Shown here: positions 9,060 through 18,517 of the stretch, one piece after another | How positions within the stretch are numbered: position 1 is the stretch's first letter | Layout of the letters: each line of letters opens with the position of its first letter | Assembly (NCBI RefSeq): GCF_035918235.1 | Contig: NZ_CP109485.1 | Span: forward strand, 62,001 to 126,000 | Direction: 5' to 3' | Length of the DNA: 64,000 bases | Origin: Streptomyces sp. NBC_01445 | Lineage (GTDB): Bacteria > Actinomycetota > Actinomycetes > Streptomycetales > Streptomycetaceae | Position numbers and translations under genes: made by a program | Notes under the pieces: generated by a model | Databases searched by the model: none | What the model was told of the DNA's origin: nothing | The model's input: the letters and a program-made list of their open reading frames with translations, nothing else

Positions 9060-10258
9060 CGAAGAAGGGATGGCTCGCGCTCGGCGCGGCCGCCGCCGTC
9101 ATGCCGCTGCTGCTCGGTGTCGGCGCCTTCGTGGCCCTCACCGGGGCGGTGGCCGCCGACCAGGACGAACAGAGGCGGCAGGCCGCCTACTTGTCCGGGG
9201 GCGTACAGGATGCGCCGGCCTCGGTGAAGGGGATCGGGCCGGTGATGCTGTCCGCGTACGCGAACGCGGCCTCCCGCACCATCAAGCTCCGCCCGAAGTG
9301 CAAAGGCATGCGCTGGTCGGTACTGGCCGGATTCGGGCAGGTCGAGTCCCACCACGCCGCGGGCCATCGCGTCGCAGACGACGGGACGATCACCCCGCGC
9401 ATCATCGGCGCCCGCCTCGACGGCTCCGGCGCCGGCGGCAACACCAGCAAGGTGCCCGACACCGACGGCGGCACATGGGACGACGACACCTCATACGACC
9501 GCGCCGTGGGCCCGATGCAGTTCCTGCCCTCCACCTGGAACGGGCCCACCGGCCAGGACGGCAATAGCGACGGCATCAAGGACCCCCACAACGCGTTCGA
9601 CGCGGCGCTCGGCGCCGCCGTCTACCTGTGCGGCACCGAGCCCAGCGACCTGAGCGACGACGCCCAGCTACGCAAGGCCGCCCTGCGCTACAACCACGCC
9701 GGCTGGTACGCGAACGAAGTCCTGCAGTACGTGCACCAGTACGACCAGGCCGGCGACGTCCTCGGCAACACCGGCAGCAACGGCCCCGTGCCCGTCTCCG
9801 TGTCCCTGCCCGGCCCCCCGGCCGCCTACCAGGGCGGAGCAACAGCCTGCTCGTACTCTGACCCGACCGGGGGCCGCTGCCTGACCGGCGCAACAGCCCA
9901 CGGATACCAGGAAATCCTTAACAAGTGGCCGCGCTGGCACGGCGGAATCGGCTGCCAGACACCGCGCGCCGAAGGCGGCGAGCACCCGCTCGGCCGCGCC
10001 TGCGACTACACACCGGGCACCCTCGGCACCCGCGCCGTCGGCACCGCGCTCGCCCAGGGCTGGGCTCTGGCCGCATGGCTGCGCAAGAACGCCGGAGCGC
10101 TGGACGTGCAGTACGTGATCTGGCAGGGACGGATCTGGAGCATCAACCACCCTGAAGATCAGGGCGGTTGGGGGCGGCCGTACGACCACGGACTGAACAA
10201 CACGCACACCGTCACCGGCGGGCACTACGACCACGTCCACGTCACCTACAACGACTGA
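9056..10258 (+). CDS. Lytic transglycosylase (VirB1-like) with C-terminal accessory domain
   Basis: The protein has 400 residues. An N-terminal membrane anchor (residues 5-30) is followed by a soluble lytic transglycosylase domain with the catalytic Glu in GFGQVES near residue 95, GPMQFLPSTW near residue 153 and a Tyr-Asn-His region near 215. After a Pro/Gly linker, the C-terminal 130 residues carry VIWQGRIWS and GGHYDHVHV, typical of a domain often paired with cell-wall hydrolases in actinobacteria. It probably opens peptidoglycan for the transfer channel. It ends the first transfer block. Confidence 0.88.
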   Translation: MTKKGWLALGAAAAVMPLLLGVGAFVALTGAVAADQDEQRRQAAYLSGGVQDAPASVKGIGPVMLSAYANAASRTIKLRPKCKGMRWSVLAGFGQVESHHAAGHRVADDGTITPRIIGARLDGSGAGGNTSKVPDTDGGTWDDDTSYDRAVGPMQFLPSTWNGPTGQDGNSDGIKDPHNAFDAALGAAVYLCGTEPSDLSDDAQLRKAALRYNHAGWYANEVLQYVHQYDQAGDVLGNTGSNGPVPVSVSLPGPPAAYQGGATACSYSDPTGGRCLTGATAHGYQEILNKWPRWHGGIGCQTPRAEGGEHPLGRACDYTPGTLGTRAVGTALAQGWALAAWLRKNAGALDVQYVIWQGRIWSINHPEDQGGWGRPYDHGLNNTHTVTGGHYDHVHVTYND

Positions 10259-10388
10259 GGCCAGCCCTCCGGGGCCTCCGCGTCGTCGCCTCCCGGGAAG
10301 CTGTGTCCGTCGTTTTCGAGTTTCCTGTGTAACGTCCTGCCGTCTCGCACCAATACCTGATGACAGGAAGCACCCGGAGGGGACGGAG

Positions 10389-10949
10389 GTGCGGGCGGTG
10401 GCCGATGCAACTAGCCGCTTCACCGCGATGTACGACGCGTGTCGGCAGCGGGTATGGGCGTACGCGGTCAGCCGGGCAGGCCGGCAGATTGCCGACGAGG
10501 TGGTCAGTGAGACGTTCACGATCGCCTGGCGTCGTCTGTCGGATGTGCCGGACCCGGCGCTGCCCTGGCTGCTCGGGGTCGCCCGCAACGTGGTGCGCGA
10601 CAGCGCTCGCGCCGAGGTGCGACGCGCCTCGCTCGCGGCTGAGCTGCGCTCCTGGACAGAACACGCCGAAGGGGATGTCGCCGACGACGTGACCGACCGG
10701 CTTGCGCTGCTACGCGCGCTCACGACGGTGTCCGAGGCCGACCGTGAAGTACTCATGCTGGCCGCCTGGGACGGGCTCAGCCCGGCCGAGGCGGCCAAGG
10801 TCGTCGGCTGCACGGCGGCAGCTATGCGGGTCCGCTTGCACCGTGCCCGCGGCCGGCTCAACCGGGCGCTCGATGACAGCCACGCTTCTCCAGCGCCTGG
10901 CCCTGCTTCTACGCCGCCTAGTGCCGTGTTCGTACGAGAGGAGGCCTGA
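10389..10949 (+). CDS. ECF-type RNA polymerase sigma factor
   Basis: The protein is about 186 residues from GTG 10389 (GTG 10398 is an alternative). Region 2 is visible around residues 10-75 (ADEVVSETFTIAWRRL) and region 4 at about 108-160, with the recognition helix in GLSPAEAAKVVGCTAAAMRVRLHRAR. The C-terminus is a short Pro/Ser tail. Five bases separate it from the CU044_5270-type gene, the usual partner arrangement for this sigma group. The pair sits between transfer genes and a nucleotide-signalling module, so it may control either; its target promoters are not identified. Confidence 0.9.
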   Translation: MRAVADATSRFTAMYDACRQRVWAYAVSRAGRQIADEVVSETFTIAWRRLSDVPDPALPWLLGVARNVVRDSARAEVRRASLAAELRSWTEHAEGDVADDVTDRLALLRALTTVSEADREVLMLAAWDGLSPAEAAKVVGCTAAAMRVRLHRARGRLNRALDDSHASPAPGPASTPPSAVFVREEA

Positions 10950-10953
10950 CGTC

Positions 10954-12147
10954 ATGGCAGACGACATTCTGCAGCGCCTCGCCGCCGCACGCCCCGCACA
11001 CCTGGCCCCGGACTCGCCCGTGGACGACACCGTCCGGACCATCGAACTCACGGCCGCCATGGCCGCCGCGCCCACGTCATCCGAAACACGGTCCCCGATG
11101 GCGCGGCTGCGACGGCGACTGCGACCGGTGTGGGGGCTGGGCCTCGCGGCCGTGGCCACCGTAGCGGCGCTCGTCGTGACAACGACCAACTTGGGTCCTA
11201 CGCACGAGCCCGCGCAACAGGTCTTCTCCGGCCGGGAGTTGCTGCTGGCCGGCGCGAACGCCCTCGACAGGCAGCCCCAGCTGAAGGGCGACTACTGGTA
11301 CCAGGTGGAGCACCGCGGATACCTCACACAGATCCCCGGCAAGAACTACGTCATCGACCAGCGGTGGGTCACCCGCACGTGGCTCGCCGCTGACGCCGAC
11401 AAACGGTGGACCGAGCACACCGACCTGGGCGCACGGCCAGCCACAGAGTCGGACGAGGCCGCCTGGAAGGCAGACGGTTCCCCGCACACCTTCGACCTGA
11501 CCGACCCCGCCACCAAGGCCCGCGCCGAGCGGGAGAACGCGAAGGAGAGCCACCACACGCCCAGGTCCGTACCGAAAGACATCGTTCACTACAAGGGCCA
11601 GGGCGTCATCCAGCGCGACGCGCCAGGCGGCGGGAGTGAAGAGATGCCCTCCGGCGACATCAGCGTCCGCGAACTGCGCGGGCTGTCCACGAACGCGCAC
11701 ACGCTGGCCGACCAGCTACTCGTAATGATCGACGAGGACTACGACGCCCCGCCCAAGGCGCTGCACGAACTCGTCGTCGACACTGCCCGGCAGATCGCGT
11801 TCAGCATGCCATCGCCGCCCCGACTGCGCGCAGCGGCCTACCGGCTACTGGCCGACGAGCCAGGCGTGCGCTCCCTGGGCACGGTCGAGGACCACGACGG
11901 CCGTACCGGATACGGCATTGCCATGCCTTCGCCGTACGGGGCAGACCCGGGTCCCCTCGAAGTCCACTACGTCTTCGACCGCAGCACCGGCATGCCCCTG
12001 GGCAGCGTCACCGTCGCCGCCGCGGCCTTCAAGCAGTGGAAGGCGGGCGACACCATCAACTACACGACCATCGCCATGCGCTGGACTGACCAGGCGCCGC
12101 CGTTCGACACAGACACCCATCCGCGCCCTCCCTCCGCAGACCGCTGA
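10954..12147 (+). CDS. CU044_5270-family membrane protein, probable sigma partner
   Basis: The protein has 397 residues. The cytoplasmic N-terminus (about 50 residues) is followed by one membrane helix near residues 52-75 and a large extracytoplasmic domain with LKGDYWYQVEHRGYLTQ near residue 110. This is the architecture of the CU044_5270 family, commonly encoded after ECF sigma factors and presumed to act as anti-sigma or sensor. ATG 10954 follows GAGAGGAGG at 10936-10944. The gene is 69 bp upstream of the cyclase gene, so the four genes 10389-13876 could share a transcript. Confidence 0.85.
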   Translation: MADDILQRLAAARPAHLAPDSPVDDTVRTIELTAAMAAAPTSSETRSPMARLRRRLRPVWGLGLAAVATVAALVVTTTNLGPTHEPAQQVFSGRELLLAGANALDRQPQLKGDYWYQVEHRGYLTQIPGKNYVIDQRWVTRTWLAADADKRWTEHTDLGARPATESDEAAWKADGSPHTFDLTDPATKARAERENAKESHHTPRSVPKDIVHYKGQGVIQRDAPGGGSEEMPSGDISVRELRGLSTNAHTLADQLLVMIDEDYDAPPKALHELVVDTARQIAFSMPSPPRLRAAAYRLLADEPGVRSLGTVEDHDGRTGYGIAMPSPYGADPGPLEVHYVFDRSTGMPLGSVTVAAAAFKQWKAGDTINYTTIAMRWTDQAPPFDTDTHPRPPSADR

Positions 12148-12216
12148 CGGGCCCGGCCTTTGCGGCATCCGCCGCCGGTCCCGGCAAAACCATCGATCCA
12201 ACACGAAGGCGAGCTC

Positions 12217-13404
12217 ATGACATCCGATCAGATCACCCTCATGGAAGCCCTGCGCAGCACGGAACGTCCCACCAAGGTCATCCTGTTCGCTGACCTGGCC
12301 GGCTCCACGGAGATGAAGAGCAAGGTGGGGGAGGTTGGCTGGCTGCCGACCCTCGGCACGTTCCTCGACATCGCCACCACCGCGACCGCGGAACACGGCG
12401 GCACCGTCGTGAAGTACCTCGGCGACGGCATCCTCGCCGTCTTCGACGGCGACCACGCGGCCGAGGCCATCTGCGCGGCCATCCAGATCCAGGAAATGCT
12501 CCACAGCGAGAACGCCGACCTAATCGTCGCCGACTGCCTGGCCAGTGTCGGCATTGCCACCGGCAGGGTCGTGGAGTACGAGGCGCCGTCAGGCGGACTC
12601 GACTACGTCGGGTCCGTGGTCGACCTTGCGGCCAGACTCTGCGCCTCTGGCAACCCGCAGGCCATCTGGGTCGACAGCGCCACCGTCGCCGCTGCGATCA
12701 TGACACGGGTCTCCAGCAAGATCGGCCGAGTCCACGGCTTCACCTCGGACGACTATCTCTCCGACGAATGGCGGGTGAAGGTCAAAGGGTTCGCCAAGCC
12801 CGTCCGCTATCGCGAGGTCATCTGGCACACCAGTCCGTTCGGCGCCCGCAACGAGACCGTCGACCAGATCAGCGAGCGCCCCGGTGCCACCCCGCTCGGG
12901 CAACCGGGCAAGGACGGGCCAGGCAGCATCGCCGCCCAGTCGTCAACGCCCCTCGATGAACTGCGCGAGGGCGTGGTCAGGCGCTGGGACACCACACGAG
13001 GGCAGGGTTTCATCACGACCCCCGCCGACGGGGACTACTACATCGACCGCCGGTTCGTGGCGAACGGAGACAATCTCGCGGAGGGCCGCACCGTGCGCTT
13101 CGCGCCACACTCCCCCATCACCCCGGACGGCTCCCGTCCCGTCGCCGCCTGCGCCGTCCAGGAGGGCCACCTGGTACACGGCACCGTTCATCGGGTCCTT
13201 CCCCACAAGGGATTCGGCTTCGTCGATGTCGTGGACCAACTGGGCAACCGGCAGTCCCTGTTCGTCCATATGGGCCCGCGGGCGTCCGAGTTCCGCACCG
13301 GGCACCACGTCATCGTGGAAGCCGTGCGGAACTACAAGGGGATCTCAGGACGCCTCACTGAGGAGGCCGGCCCGGCGGACGACGGAGTCGAACGTGCGGC
13401 CTGA
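12217..13404 (+). CDS. Class III nucleotide cyclase fused to two cold-shock-like domains (Pycsar-like)
   Basis: The protein has 395 residues. The N-terminal class III cyclase domain (about 15-210) shows both metal-binding Asp motifs, FADLAGST near residue 25 and KYLGDGILAVF near 67. The C-terminal half contains two cold-shock-like segments: GVVRRWDTTRGQGFI near 252, and GTVHRVLPHKGFGFV with LFVHMG near 325-350. In Pycsar defence a stand-alone cyclase of this class makes cCMP or cUMP on phage infection and activates a membrane effector. The next gene overlaps by 11 bp and encodes such an effector. The nucleotide product cannot be read from the sequence. The cold-shock fusion might sense nucleic acid, which is inference. 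Confidence 0.85.
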   Translation: MTSDQITLMEALRSTERPTKVILFADLAGSTEMKSKVGEVGWLPTLGTFLDIATTATAEHGGTVVKYLGDGILAVFDGDHAAEAICAAIQIQEMLHSENADLIVADCLASVGIATGRVVEYEAPSGGLDYVGSVVDLAARLCASGNPQAIWVDSATVAAAIMTRVSSKIGRVHGFTSDDYLSDEWRVKVKGFAKPVRYREVIWHTSPFGARNETVDQISERPGATPLGQPGKDGPGSIAAQSSTPLDELREGVVRRWDTTRGQGFITTPADGDYYIDRRFVANGDNLAEGRTVRFAPHSPITPDGSRPVAACAVQEGHLVHGTVHRVLPHKGFGFVDVVDQLGNRQSLFVHMGPRASEFRTGHHVIVEAVRNYKGISGRLTEEAGPADDGVERAA

Positions 13405-13876
13405 CCACCCGGCGCGGACCGCGCTCACCGACGTACGGGCGGAACTGGCCCGAACCGACCAGAAGGCAGGCATGCTCTTCGCGCTGGTCTCCGCCGTCAC
13501 GGCCGCGATCCTCGCGTCCTTCGCCACCCGCCCATCTGGGCTCTTCGCACTGTGGAACGGAATCGAGTGGCTGGCCTGGAGCGGGCTCGCCTGCCTGGCC
13601 ACCAGCCTCTTCCACCTTCTGCGGTGCATCCGACCAGAGGGCGTGAACAACCCGCACAGCGGCGGCTACTTCGCCTTCTTCGCCCAGTACGCGGGACAGC
13701 CGGAGGCCTTGCGCGCCCACCTCGCTACTGCGACACCCGATGCCGACTGTGCTCAGCTCGTCGCACTGTCGATTCTCGCCACCCGGAAATACCAACTCAT
13801 CGCCCGGTCCATCTCCTATCTGGCAACGGCGCTCCTCCTACTCGCTGCTGCCCTTGTTCTGAACGCCGTGCACTGA
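13394..13876 (+). CDS. Pycsar-type membrane effector (PycTM/DUF5706-like)
   Basis: The protein is 160 residues from GTG 13394, inside the end of the cyclase gene. It begins with a helix containing ELARTDQKAGMLFALVSAV, typical of the DUF5706/Pycsar effector family, runs into one or two membrane helices (about 25-75), and has a final membrane helix near 138-158 after a segment with LSILATRKYQLIARS. In PycTM systems, cyclic-pyrimidine signalling triggers membrane damage and abortive infection. The overlap with the cyclase strongly supports a functional pair. Family assignment is by motif and context. Confidence 0.82.
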   Translation: MRPDHPARTALTDVRAELARTDQKAGMLFALVSAVTAAILASFATRPSGLFALWNGIEWLAWSGLACLATSLFHLLRCIRPEGVNNPHSGGYFAFFAQYAGQPEALRAHLATATPDADCAQLVALSILATRKYQLIARSISYLATALLLLAAALVLNAVH

Positions 13877-14050
13877 CCCCGTCTGTTCCTCGGTCGGGTG
13901 CGGGTTGGGAAGAACCTTGTCCGTTGCCGTGGTGAACATGGCCCAAGGTCTCGGCGGTAGGAGGCCTCGAACCCGGACGTCCTGGCCAGCCTGAATTCTT
14001 CACGACAGTACGGTCACGTTTTACCCCCCGGCACTCCTTGGGGAATCAGA

Positions 14051-14071
14051 CGGGCGGCACACGGCCGCCCG
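14051..14071. terminator. Perfect hairpin after the Pycsar-like pair
   Basis: CGGGCGGC (14051-14058) pairs perfectly with GCCGCCCG (14064-14071) around a five-base loop. It lies 175 bp after the effector gene and 14 bp before the next start, without a U-tract. It may be a Streptomyces-style terminator or an operator of the following transfer genes. The preceding 13,877-14,050 shows no gene. Confidence 0.4.
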
Positions 14072-14084
14072 GATCCTGACGGGA

Positions 14085-14429
14085 GTGCCGGTGAAGTCCA
14101 CACGGAGTACCCAGTCGCCGCGGGATGCGGCCGTAGTCCTGCTGGTGGAATGGTGCGGCTGGCTGGCCGCAGTCATCTTCGCCCTGGGCTGCGTGCACGG
14201 CTGGTGGTGGGGTGGCGATCTGAAGAATCTGCCGCTCATAGGGGATTCCGCGGCACAGGCGGCGGCGGAGCATCGCGGCTGGCCGTGGGTGCCCTTCCTG
14301 GTGATGGGGCTCGGCGGCCTGGCCGTACGACGCCTGTGGCGATCGGCAGCACACCGCGTGTTCGCCCTCGCAAAGGCGGAGCGGGAGGGGCTGCGCACGC
14401 CTCGGTTTCGCCTATCGCAAAGCAGCTGA
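14085..14429 (+). CDS. Small membrane protein of the transfer operon
   Basis: The protein has 114 residues starting at GTG 14085 after ACGGGAG. Hydrophobic stretches near residues 16-42 and 68-80 suggest two membrane helices; the C-terminus is basic. No family is recognised. Its TGA overlaps the ATG of the coupling-protein gene, so it is probably a membrane partner of that ATPase. Confidence 0.65.
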   Translation: MPVKSTRSTQSPRDAAVVLLVEWCGWLAAVIFALGCVHGWWWGGDLKNLPLIGDSAAQAAAEHRGWPWVPFLVMGLGGLAVRRLWRSAAHRVFALAKAEREGLRTPRFRLSQSS

Positions 14430-17188
14430 TGATGGGCGACATCGTCTCCTCCGTATTCTCGTTCGTCGTTCCCGATGACGTGCCGTGGGCGCAACTGCTG
14501 TGCGATGTGGCCTGGTGGCTGGGCTGGGTCGGCGGGGTCGGCGCTCTGTTGGCGGGCGCGGGCTCGCTCTTGTGGCGGTGGAGGGCACGCCGGCTGCTTA
14601 CGGAACGGGCGGTCGTCGAGCTGGTGCCGTCCCAGGGATTTGATCCGTCCGCACCGGACATGACCCCGCACGCGGCGCGTCTGGCCCGCGCCTCGCAGAC
14701 CACCGAGTGGACGCCGCGACGCGCGCAGGGGATACGGCTACGGCATGGCAGCGACGGGCAGGGGCAGCTGTCGCTGCGAATGGAAGGTCCGGCGACGTCG
14801 GCCGCGCTGATGCGGCTGCCTTCCCTGCCGAACGTCCAGGTCCGCAGCCATCAAGGCCGTCGCAGCCGCGACCCGGTAGAGCGCATCGCGTTCGAGGGAG
14901 CTTCTCCCCTGCCCCGGCCCGCAGCAGCTCCCAAGCGCGTGTCCCTGGTCAAGGGCAGCGGACAGGCGGCTCCCGCCGAGCCCGCCACCTTGTATGTGGC
15001 GCGCGCCGAGCTGGTCCTGGCGCGCCCCGACCACAAGCGTCTCACCCCGGCCGCGCTGGACCCGGACCCGCTGCAGGTCCTCGCGGACGCGTGTGGGCAG
15101 ATTGATGCCGAGCGCGGGGAGCATGCCGAGCTGGTCGTCGACGTGGTGCCGGTGGCGAGCTGGCGGGTAGCCGCGTGGCGGCGCCGCCTGGTCCGCCGCG
15201 CCGAGCAGCGCGGACCGTCCGCATACGGCGAATCGCTCGGCTCGAGCCGACGCGGTGGCGGATCGTCGTTGATGTCGGCGCTGGTCGAAGGGCTCAACGG
15301 CGGCAAGCCGCTGTCCTCGACCAGCTCCTCCAAACCTTTGCCGCGGCAGAAGGACCTGGCCGACGGGGTGGGCAAGTTCCTGCCGACCACGGATGCGCGA
15401 GTCTTCGCGGTGCAGGTGCTGGTGCGGGTGACCGGGACGCACCCGGCACGGGCGCAGGCCCGCCTGCACCAGGTGATGGCTGTCATGGATGCCTGGTCCG
15501 GGGAGAACTGGTGGCGGCCGGTCGGTCCTCGCCGTACGGGGTGGCGGCCGTACAGCAGTATCTGGTGGCGCCGCCGCAGCTTCGATCGCCGCTACGCCAC
15601 AGGCGAGTTCGCCCCGGCGCGCCGACAGTGGGTCACATCGGAGGAGTTGGCGGCGCTGCTGCGACCGGCGACCGTCCACTGCACGGCGCAGAACGTGGTG
15701 CGCACCGGCGGCACCCTCGCCCCGGCGCCGCGCGCACTGCCCACCTGGACCGGGCAGCCCGGCGTGGTGCCGCTGGGCCGGGTCACCGAAGCCGACGGGC
15801 GTACTCGGCTCGCGTGCCTGCCGCAGGCCGAGGTGCTGTTCGGTGCGTCGTTCGGCAAGTCCGGGTTCGGCAAGAGCGAGCTGGCGCTGCTGCAGGCCAT
15901 CACGCTCTCCTACGGCGGGTTCGGATCGTGGTTCCTCGACCCGCACGGCGCGGCGATCAAGCGGGCGCTGCCGTATCTGACGCACCCGGCGGTCATCGGC
16001 CGCGTGCAGCTGATCGACCTGAGCGTGAAGAAGCCGCGGGCGATGGTCGCCGCGTGGAATCCGCTGTCGATGGAGGGCCGCGCCGAAGAGGAGATCCAGG
16101 ACGTCATCGGCGCCGTGGTCGCCGGGCTCGCCGCCGCACAAGGCTGGGGCGACGGCGCACCGCGCGCACGCGCGATCCTCTCGCACACCGTGGAGATCCT
16201 CGCCCACCTCGCCCACCGCATGTGCCAGCGCGGGCGCCCGGACCTGCAGCCCACCCTGTTCACCATCCCCCGCCTTTTGACGGACGAAGAGTGGCGCGAG
16301 CGCGTGCTCACCCAACTGCCTTTGCCGCTCTCGCAGTTCTGGCGCACCACGTTCCCCAAGTACGAGGGCAGCGCGGTGCCGGTGGTCACCCAGACCATCG
16401 AGCAGCTCGCCACCTCCACCTCCCTGCGCGCCTTCCTCGGCCAGCCGCGCTCCACCTACGACGTACGCAAGGCGATGGACGAGCGGCAGATCGTGCTGCT
16501 GCGATGTTCCGGGACCGGCAGCGGCGACCAGATCATCACGAGCCTGCTGCTGTTCGACCTGTTCCGTGCCGGGCATTCCCGCGAGGGCACCGACCCGGAG
16601 ATGGCCACGCTGTTCGCGTTCGCCGACGAGCTCAAGGCGATCGACGGCGCCGCCCGCGGCTACATCGCCGCGATCCTCGAGCAGCTACGCAAGTACGAAG
16701 TCCGGCTCATGGCGATGACACAGATGGCGATGCGGCTCTCGGAGGAGACCCGGCTCGCGCTCATGCAGAACCAGAGCCTCCTCACGGCCGCAGCCGCCGA
16801 CACCGACGAGGCTACATTCCTCGCCAAACGCCTGCCCGGCGCCGACACGATGACGCTGACCGAGCAGCCGAAGTGGCACTACGCCGTACGCGCCACCCTG
16901 GGCGGCAGGCCCACGCCCACGTTCCAGGTCGCTGGCGTCCCCGTCCACGAGGTCCTCGCCGACTACCACCACCCCGAGCGCCTGCCCGATCTGGAGAAGG
17001 CCATGGACACCACGCTGCGGCGCCGCCCGCTGCGCACCGTCCTGACCGAGCTGGACGGCAGCGACGACGGGCGCAGGCCCTCCCTGGACGACCGGATCCT
17101 CGCCGAACTCGGCCGCCGCCCCGCGCCGCGCAAACCGGAAACCCCCGACGACTGCTGGCCCGACGCCAGCTCCAGTGAGGTTGCCTAA
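14429..17188 (+). CDS. VirD4/TraG-like type IV coupling ATPase
   Basis: The protein has 919 residues. Membrane helices at the N-terminus (about 10-50) are followed by a cytoplasmic region. The motor domain carries Walker A GKSGFGKSE near residue 477, DPHGAAIKRALPYL shortly after, and Walker B TLFAFADELKAID near 730. The family recruits the DNA-relaxase substrate to the type IV channel. It is paired with a replication-relaxation protein immediately downstream, as in other actinobacterial elements. TAA and the next ATG overlap by one base at 17188. Confidence 0.88.
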   Translation: MMGDIVSSVFSFVVPDDVPWAQLLCDVAWWLGWVGGVGALLAGAGSLLWRWRARRLLTERAVVELVPSQGFDPSAPDMTPHAARLARASQTTEWTPRRAQGIRLRHGSDGQGQLSLRMEGPATSAALMRLPSLPNVQVRSHQGRRSRDPVERIAFEGASPLPRPAAAPKRVSLVKGSGQAAPAEPATLYVARAELVLARPDHKRLTPAALDPDPLQVLADACGQIDAERGEHAELVVDVVPVASWRVAAWRRRLVRRAEQRGPSAYGESLGSSRRGGGSSLMSALVEGLNGGKPLSSTSSSKPLPRQKDLADGVGKFLPTTDARVFAVQVLVRVTGTHPARAQARLHQVMAVMDAWSGENWWRPVGPRRTGWRPYSSIWWRRRSFDRRYATGEFAPARRQWVTSEELAALLRPATVHCTAQNVVRTGGTLAPAPRALPTWTGQPGVVPLGRVTEADGRTRLACLPQAEVLFGASFGKSGFGKSELALLQAITLSYGGFGSWFLDPHGAAIKRALPYLTHPAVIGRVQLIDLSVKKPRAMVAAWNPLSMEGRAEEEIQDVIGAVVAGLAAAQGWGDGAPRARAILSHTVEILAHLAHRMCQRGRPDLQPTLFTIPRLLTDEEWRERVLTQLPLPLSQFWRTTFPKYEGSAVPVVTQTIEQLATSTSLRAFLGQPRSTYDVRKAMDERQIVLLRCSGTGSGDQIITSLLLFDLFRAGHSREGTDPEMATLFAFADELKAIDGAARGYIAAILEQLRKYEVRLMAMTQMAMRLSEETRLALMQNQSLLTAAAADTDEATFLAKRLPGADTMTLTEQPKWHYAVRATLGGRPTPTFQVAGVPVHEVLADYHHPERLPDLEKAMDTTLRRRPLRTVLTELDGSDDGRRPSLDDRILAELGRRPAPRKPETPDDCWPDASSSEVA

Positions 17189-18138
17189 TGTCTTTGGACA
17201 CCCCCATCACACCGACCGCCCCGCCGCGCCCCACGGGCCTGTCCCGCCTGGCGCAGGACCTGCTGCCAGCGCTGTATCAGCACCGCCTGATCGCGACCAG
17301 TCAGCTGCACCGGCTATTCACCCCCCACGCCCGCCGTCCCGTCTACCTGCGCCAGCAGCTCAAGGAGCTGCGCCGCATCGGGCTCGTCGACGCCACCGCC
17401 CGGCGTACTTCGCGTATGGGGAACCCGGAGCTGCTGTGGTACATCACCGCGCGCGGCGCCGAAGCAGTCGCCTACGACCCGACGATCCCGCGGCGCGGCT
17501 ACCGCATCAGCCCGCAGACCGCGGCCTCCCAGCTGCAGGAGCACACCCTCACAGTGGTCGACACGGGCGTCGCGTTCGCCGGCTGGGCGCGCCGCCTCGG
17601 GGATGAGTGCTCGCCGCTGGACTGGGAGCCCGAGATCGCGCACCGTATCCGCAACGGTGAATCGCGCGGTGTTGACGACGCGTTCATGATTCCGGACGCC
17701 GTGCTGCGCTACACCCATGCCGCCGAGGACGGGCGCCGGCGGATGCTCAGCTTCTTCATCGAGGTCGACCGCGCCACCATGCAGACCACCCGGCTAGCCG
17801 CCAAGCTCTCCGCGTACGCCCGCTACCAGAGCTACGTCCCCGCGGCCGGTGGCCGCGGCCGGCGTTCCACCCGCGAGGCCTGGCGCGACCACTACCCGGC
17901 CTTCCCCCGCCTGCTCATCGTGCTGACCGGAGCCTCCGACAGGGTTCTGGCCAACCGGATCCAGGACCTGCGCGCCCTCGCAGCCGCGGACCCGCGCGTC
18001 GGCCAGCTCAGCGCCGGAGTCACCACTCTGCAGCTCCTGCAGGACAAGGGACCCTTCGCTCCGGTCATGACCCCACTGTCCGGTGACGCAGCCCCGACTG
18101 ACGTCTTCCTCGCCCCGACCGGAGGTTCCCGTGCATGA
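17188..18138 (+). CDS. Replication-relaxation family protein
   Basis: The protein has 316 residues. The N-terminal winged-helix region (about 20-75: LYQHRLIATSQLHRLF and the following basic helix) is followed by a nuclease-like alpha/beta region with DWEPEIAHR near 155 and DDAFMIPDAVL, and a conserved FFIEVDRATM near 195. These are hallmarks of the replication-relaxation family found on actinobacterial conjugative elements, thought to act on element DNA in replication or transfer. Placement directly after the VirD4-like ATPase makes it the best candidate for a relaxosome component, because no classical relaxase is visible in the window. Confidence 0.82.
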   Translation: MSLDTPITPTAPPRPTGLSRLAQDLLPALYQHRLIATSQLHRLFTPHARRPVYLRQQLKELRRIGLVDATARRTSRMGNPELLWYITARGAEAVAYDPTIPRRGYRISPQTAASQLQEHTLTVVDTGVAFAGWARRLGDECSPLDWEPEIAHRIRNGESRGVDDAFMIPDAVLRYTHAAEDGRRRMLSFFIEVDRATMQTTRLAAKLSAYARYQSYVPAAGGRGRRSTREAWRDHYPAFPRLLIVLTGASDRVLANRIQDLRALAAADPRVGQLSAGVTTLQLLQDKGPFAPVMTPLSGDAAPTDVFLAPTGGSRA

Positions 18139-18517
18139 TGTACGGCGCGCCCTTCTCCGGCGCGTTCCCTCGCCACCCACACCGGCCCCGTCGCCTCGAG
18201 GGCACGCCTGCGCACCCGTAGTGGACACAGTCCCGCTGCCGTCCCCGCTCCTCACCGAGCTGATCGCGCTGCGTGCCCATACCCGCCATCTCGGCTGGCT
18301 CAGCGAACGCGAGCACTGCCCCGCGCAGTACCAGCGCCTGGCCCGCAGCGTCCCGCAGGACCTCCTGGACGGATGGCTCGCCCAGACCGACGGCACCGGC
18401 CGCCTCGAGGATCTGATTCAGGCGCTGGCGCACACGCACCGTCAGGCCCCGAGCACCCACTGTGGATCACCGATGGCGCAATCCCAACGCCATATGACCA
18501 CAGGGGAGTTCACGTGA
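18131..18517 (+). CDS. Small hypothetical protein
   Basis: The protein is 128 residues from GTG 18131, overlapping the preceding stop. The first 35 residues are Pro-rich and basic; the rest is helical (LLTELIALRAHTRHLGWLSE and onward). It has no signal peptide or known motif. Its stop overlaps the GTG of the lipoprotein gene, so it belongs to the same operon. Confidence 0.6.
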   Translation: MHDVRRALLRRVPSPPTPAPSPRGHACAPVVDTVPLPSPLLTELIALRAHTRHLGWLSEREHCPAQYQRLARSVPQDLLDGWLAQTDGTGRLEDLIQALAHTHRQAPSTHCGSPMAQSQRHMTTGEFT

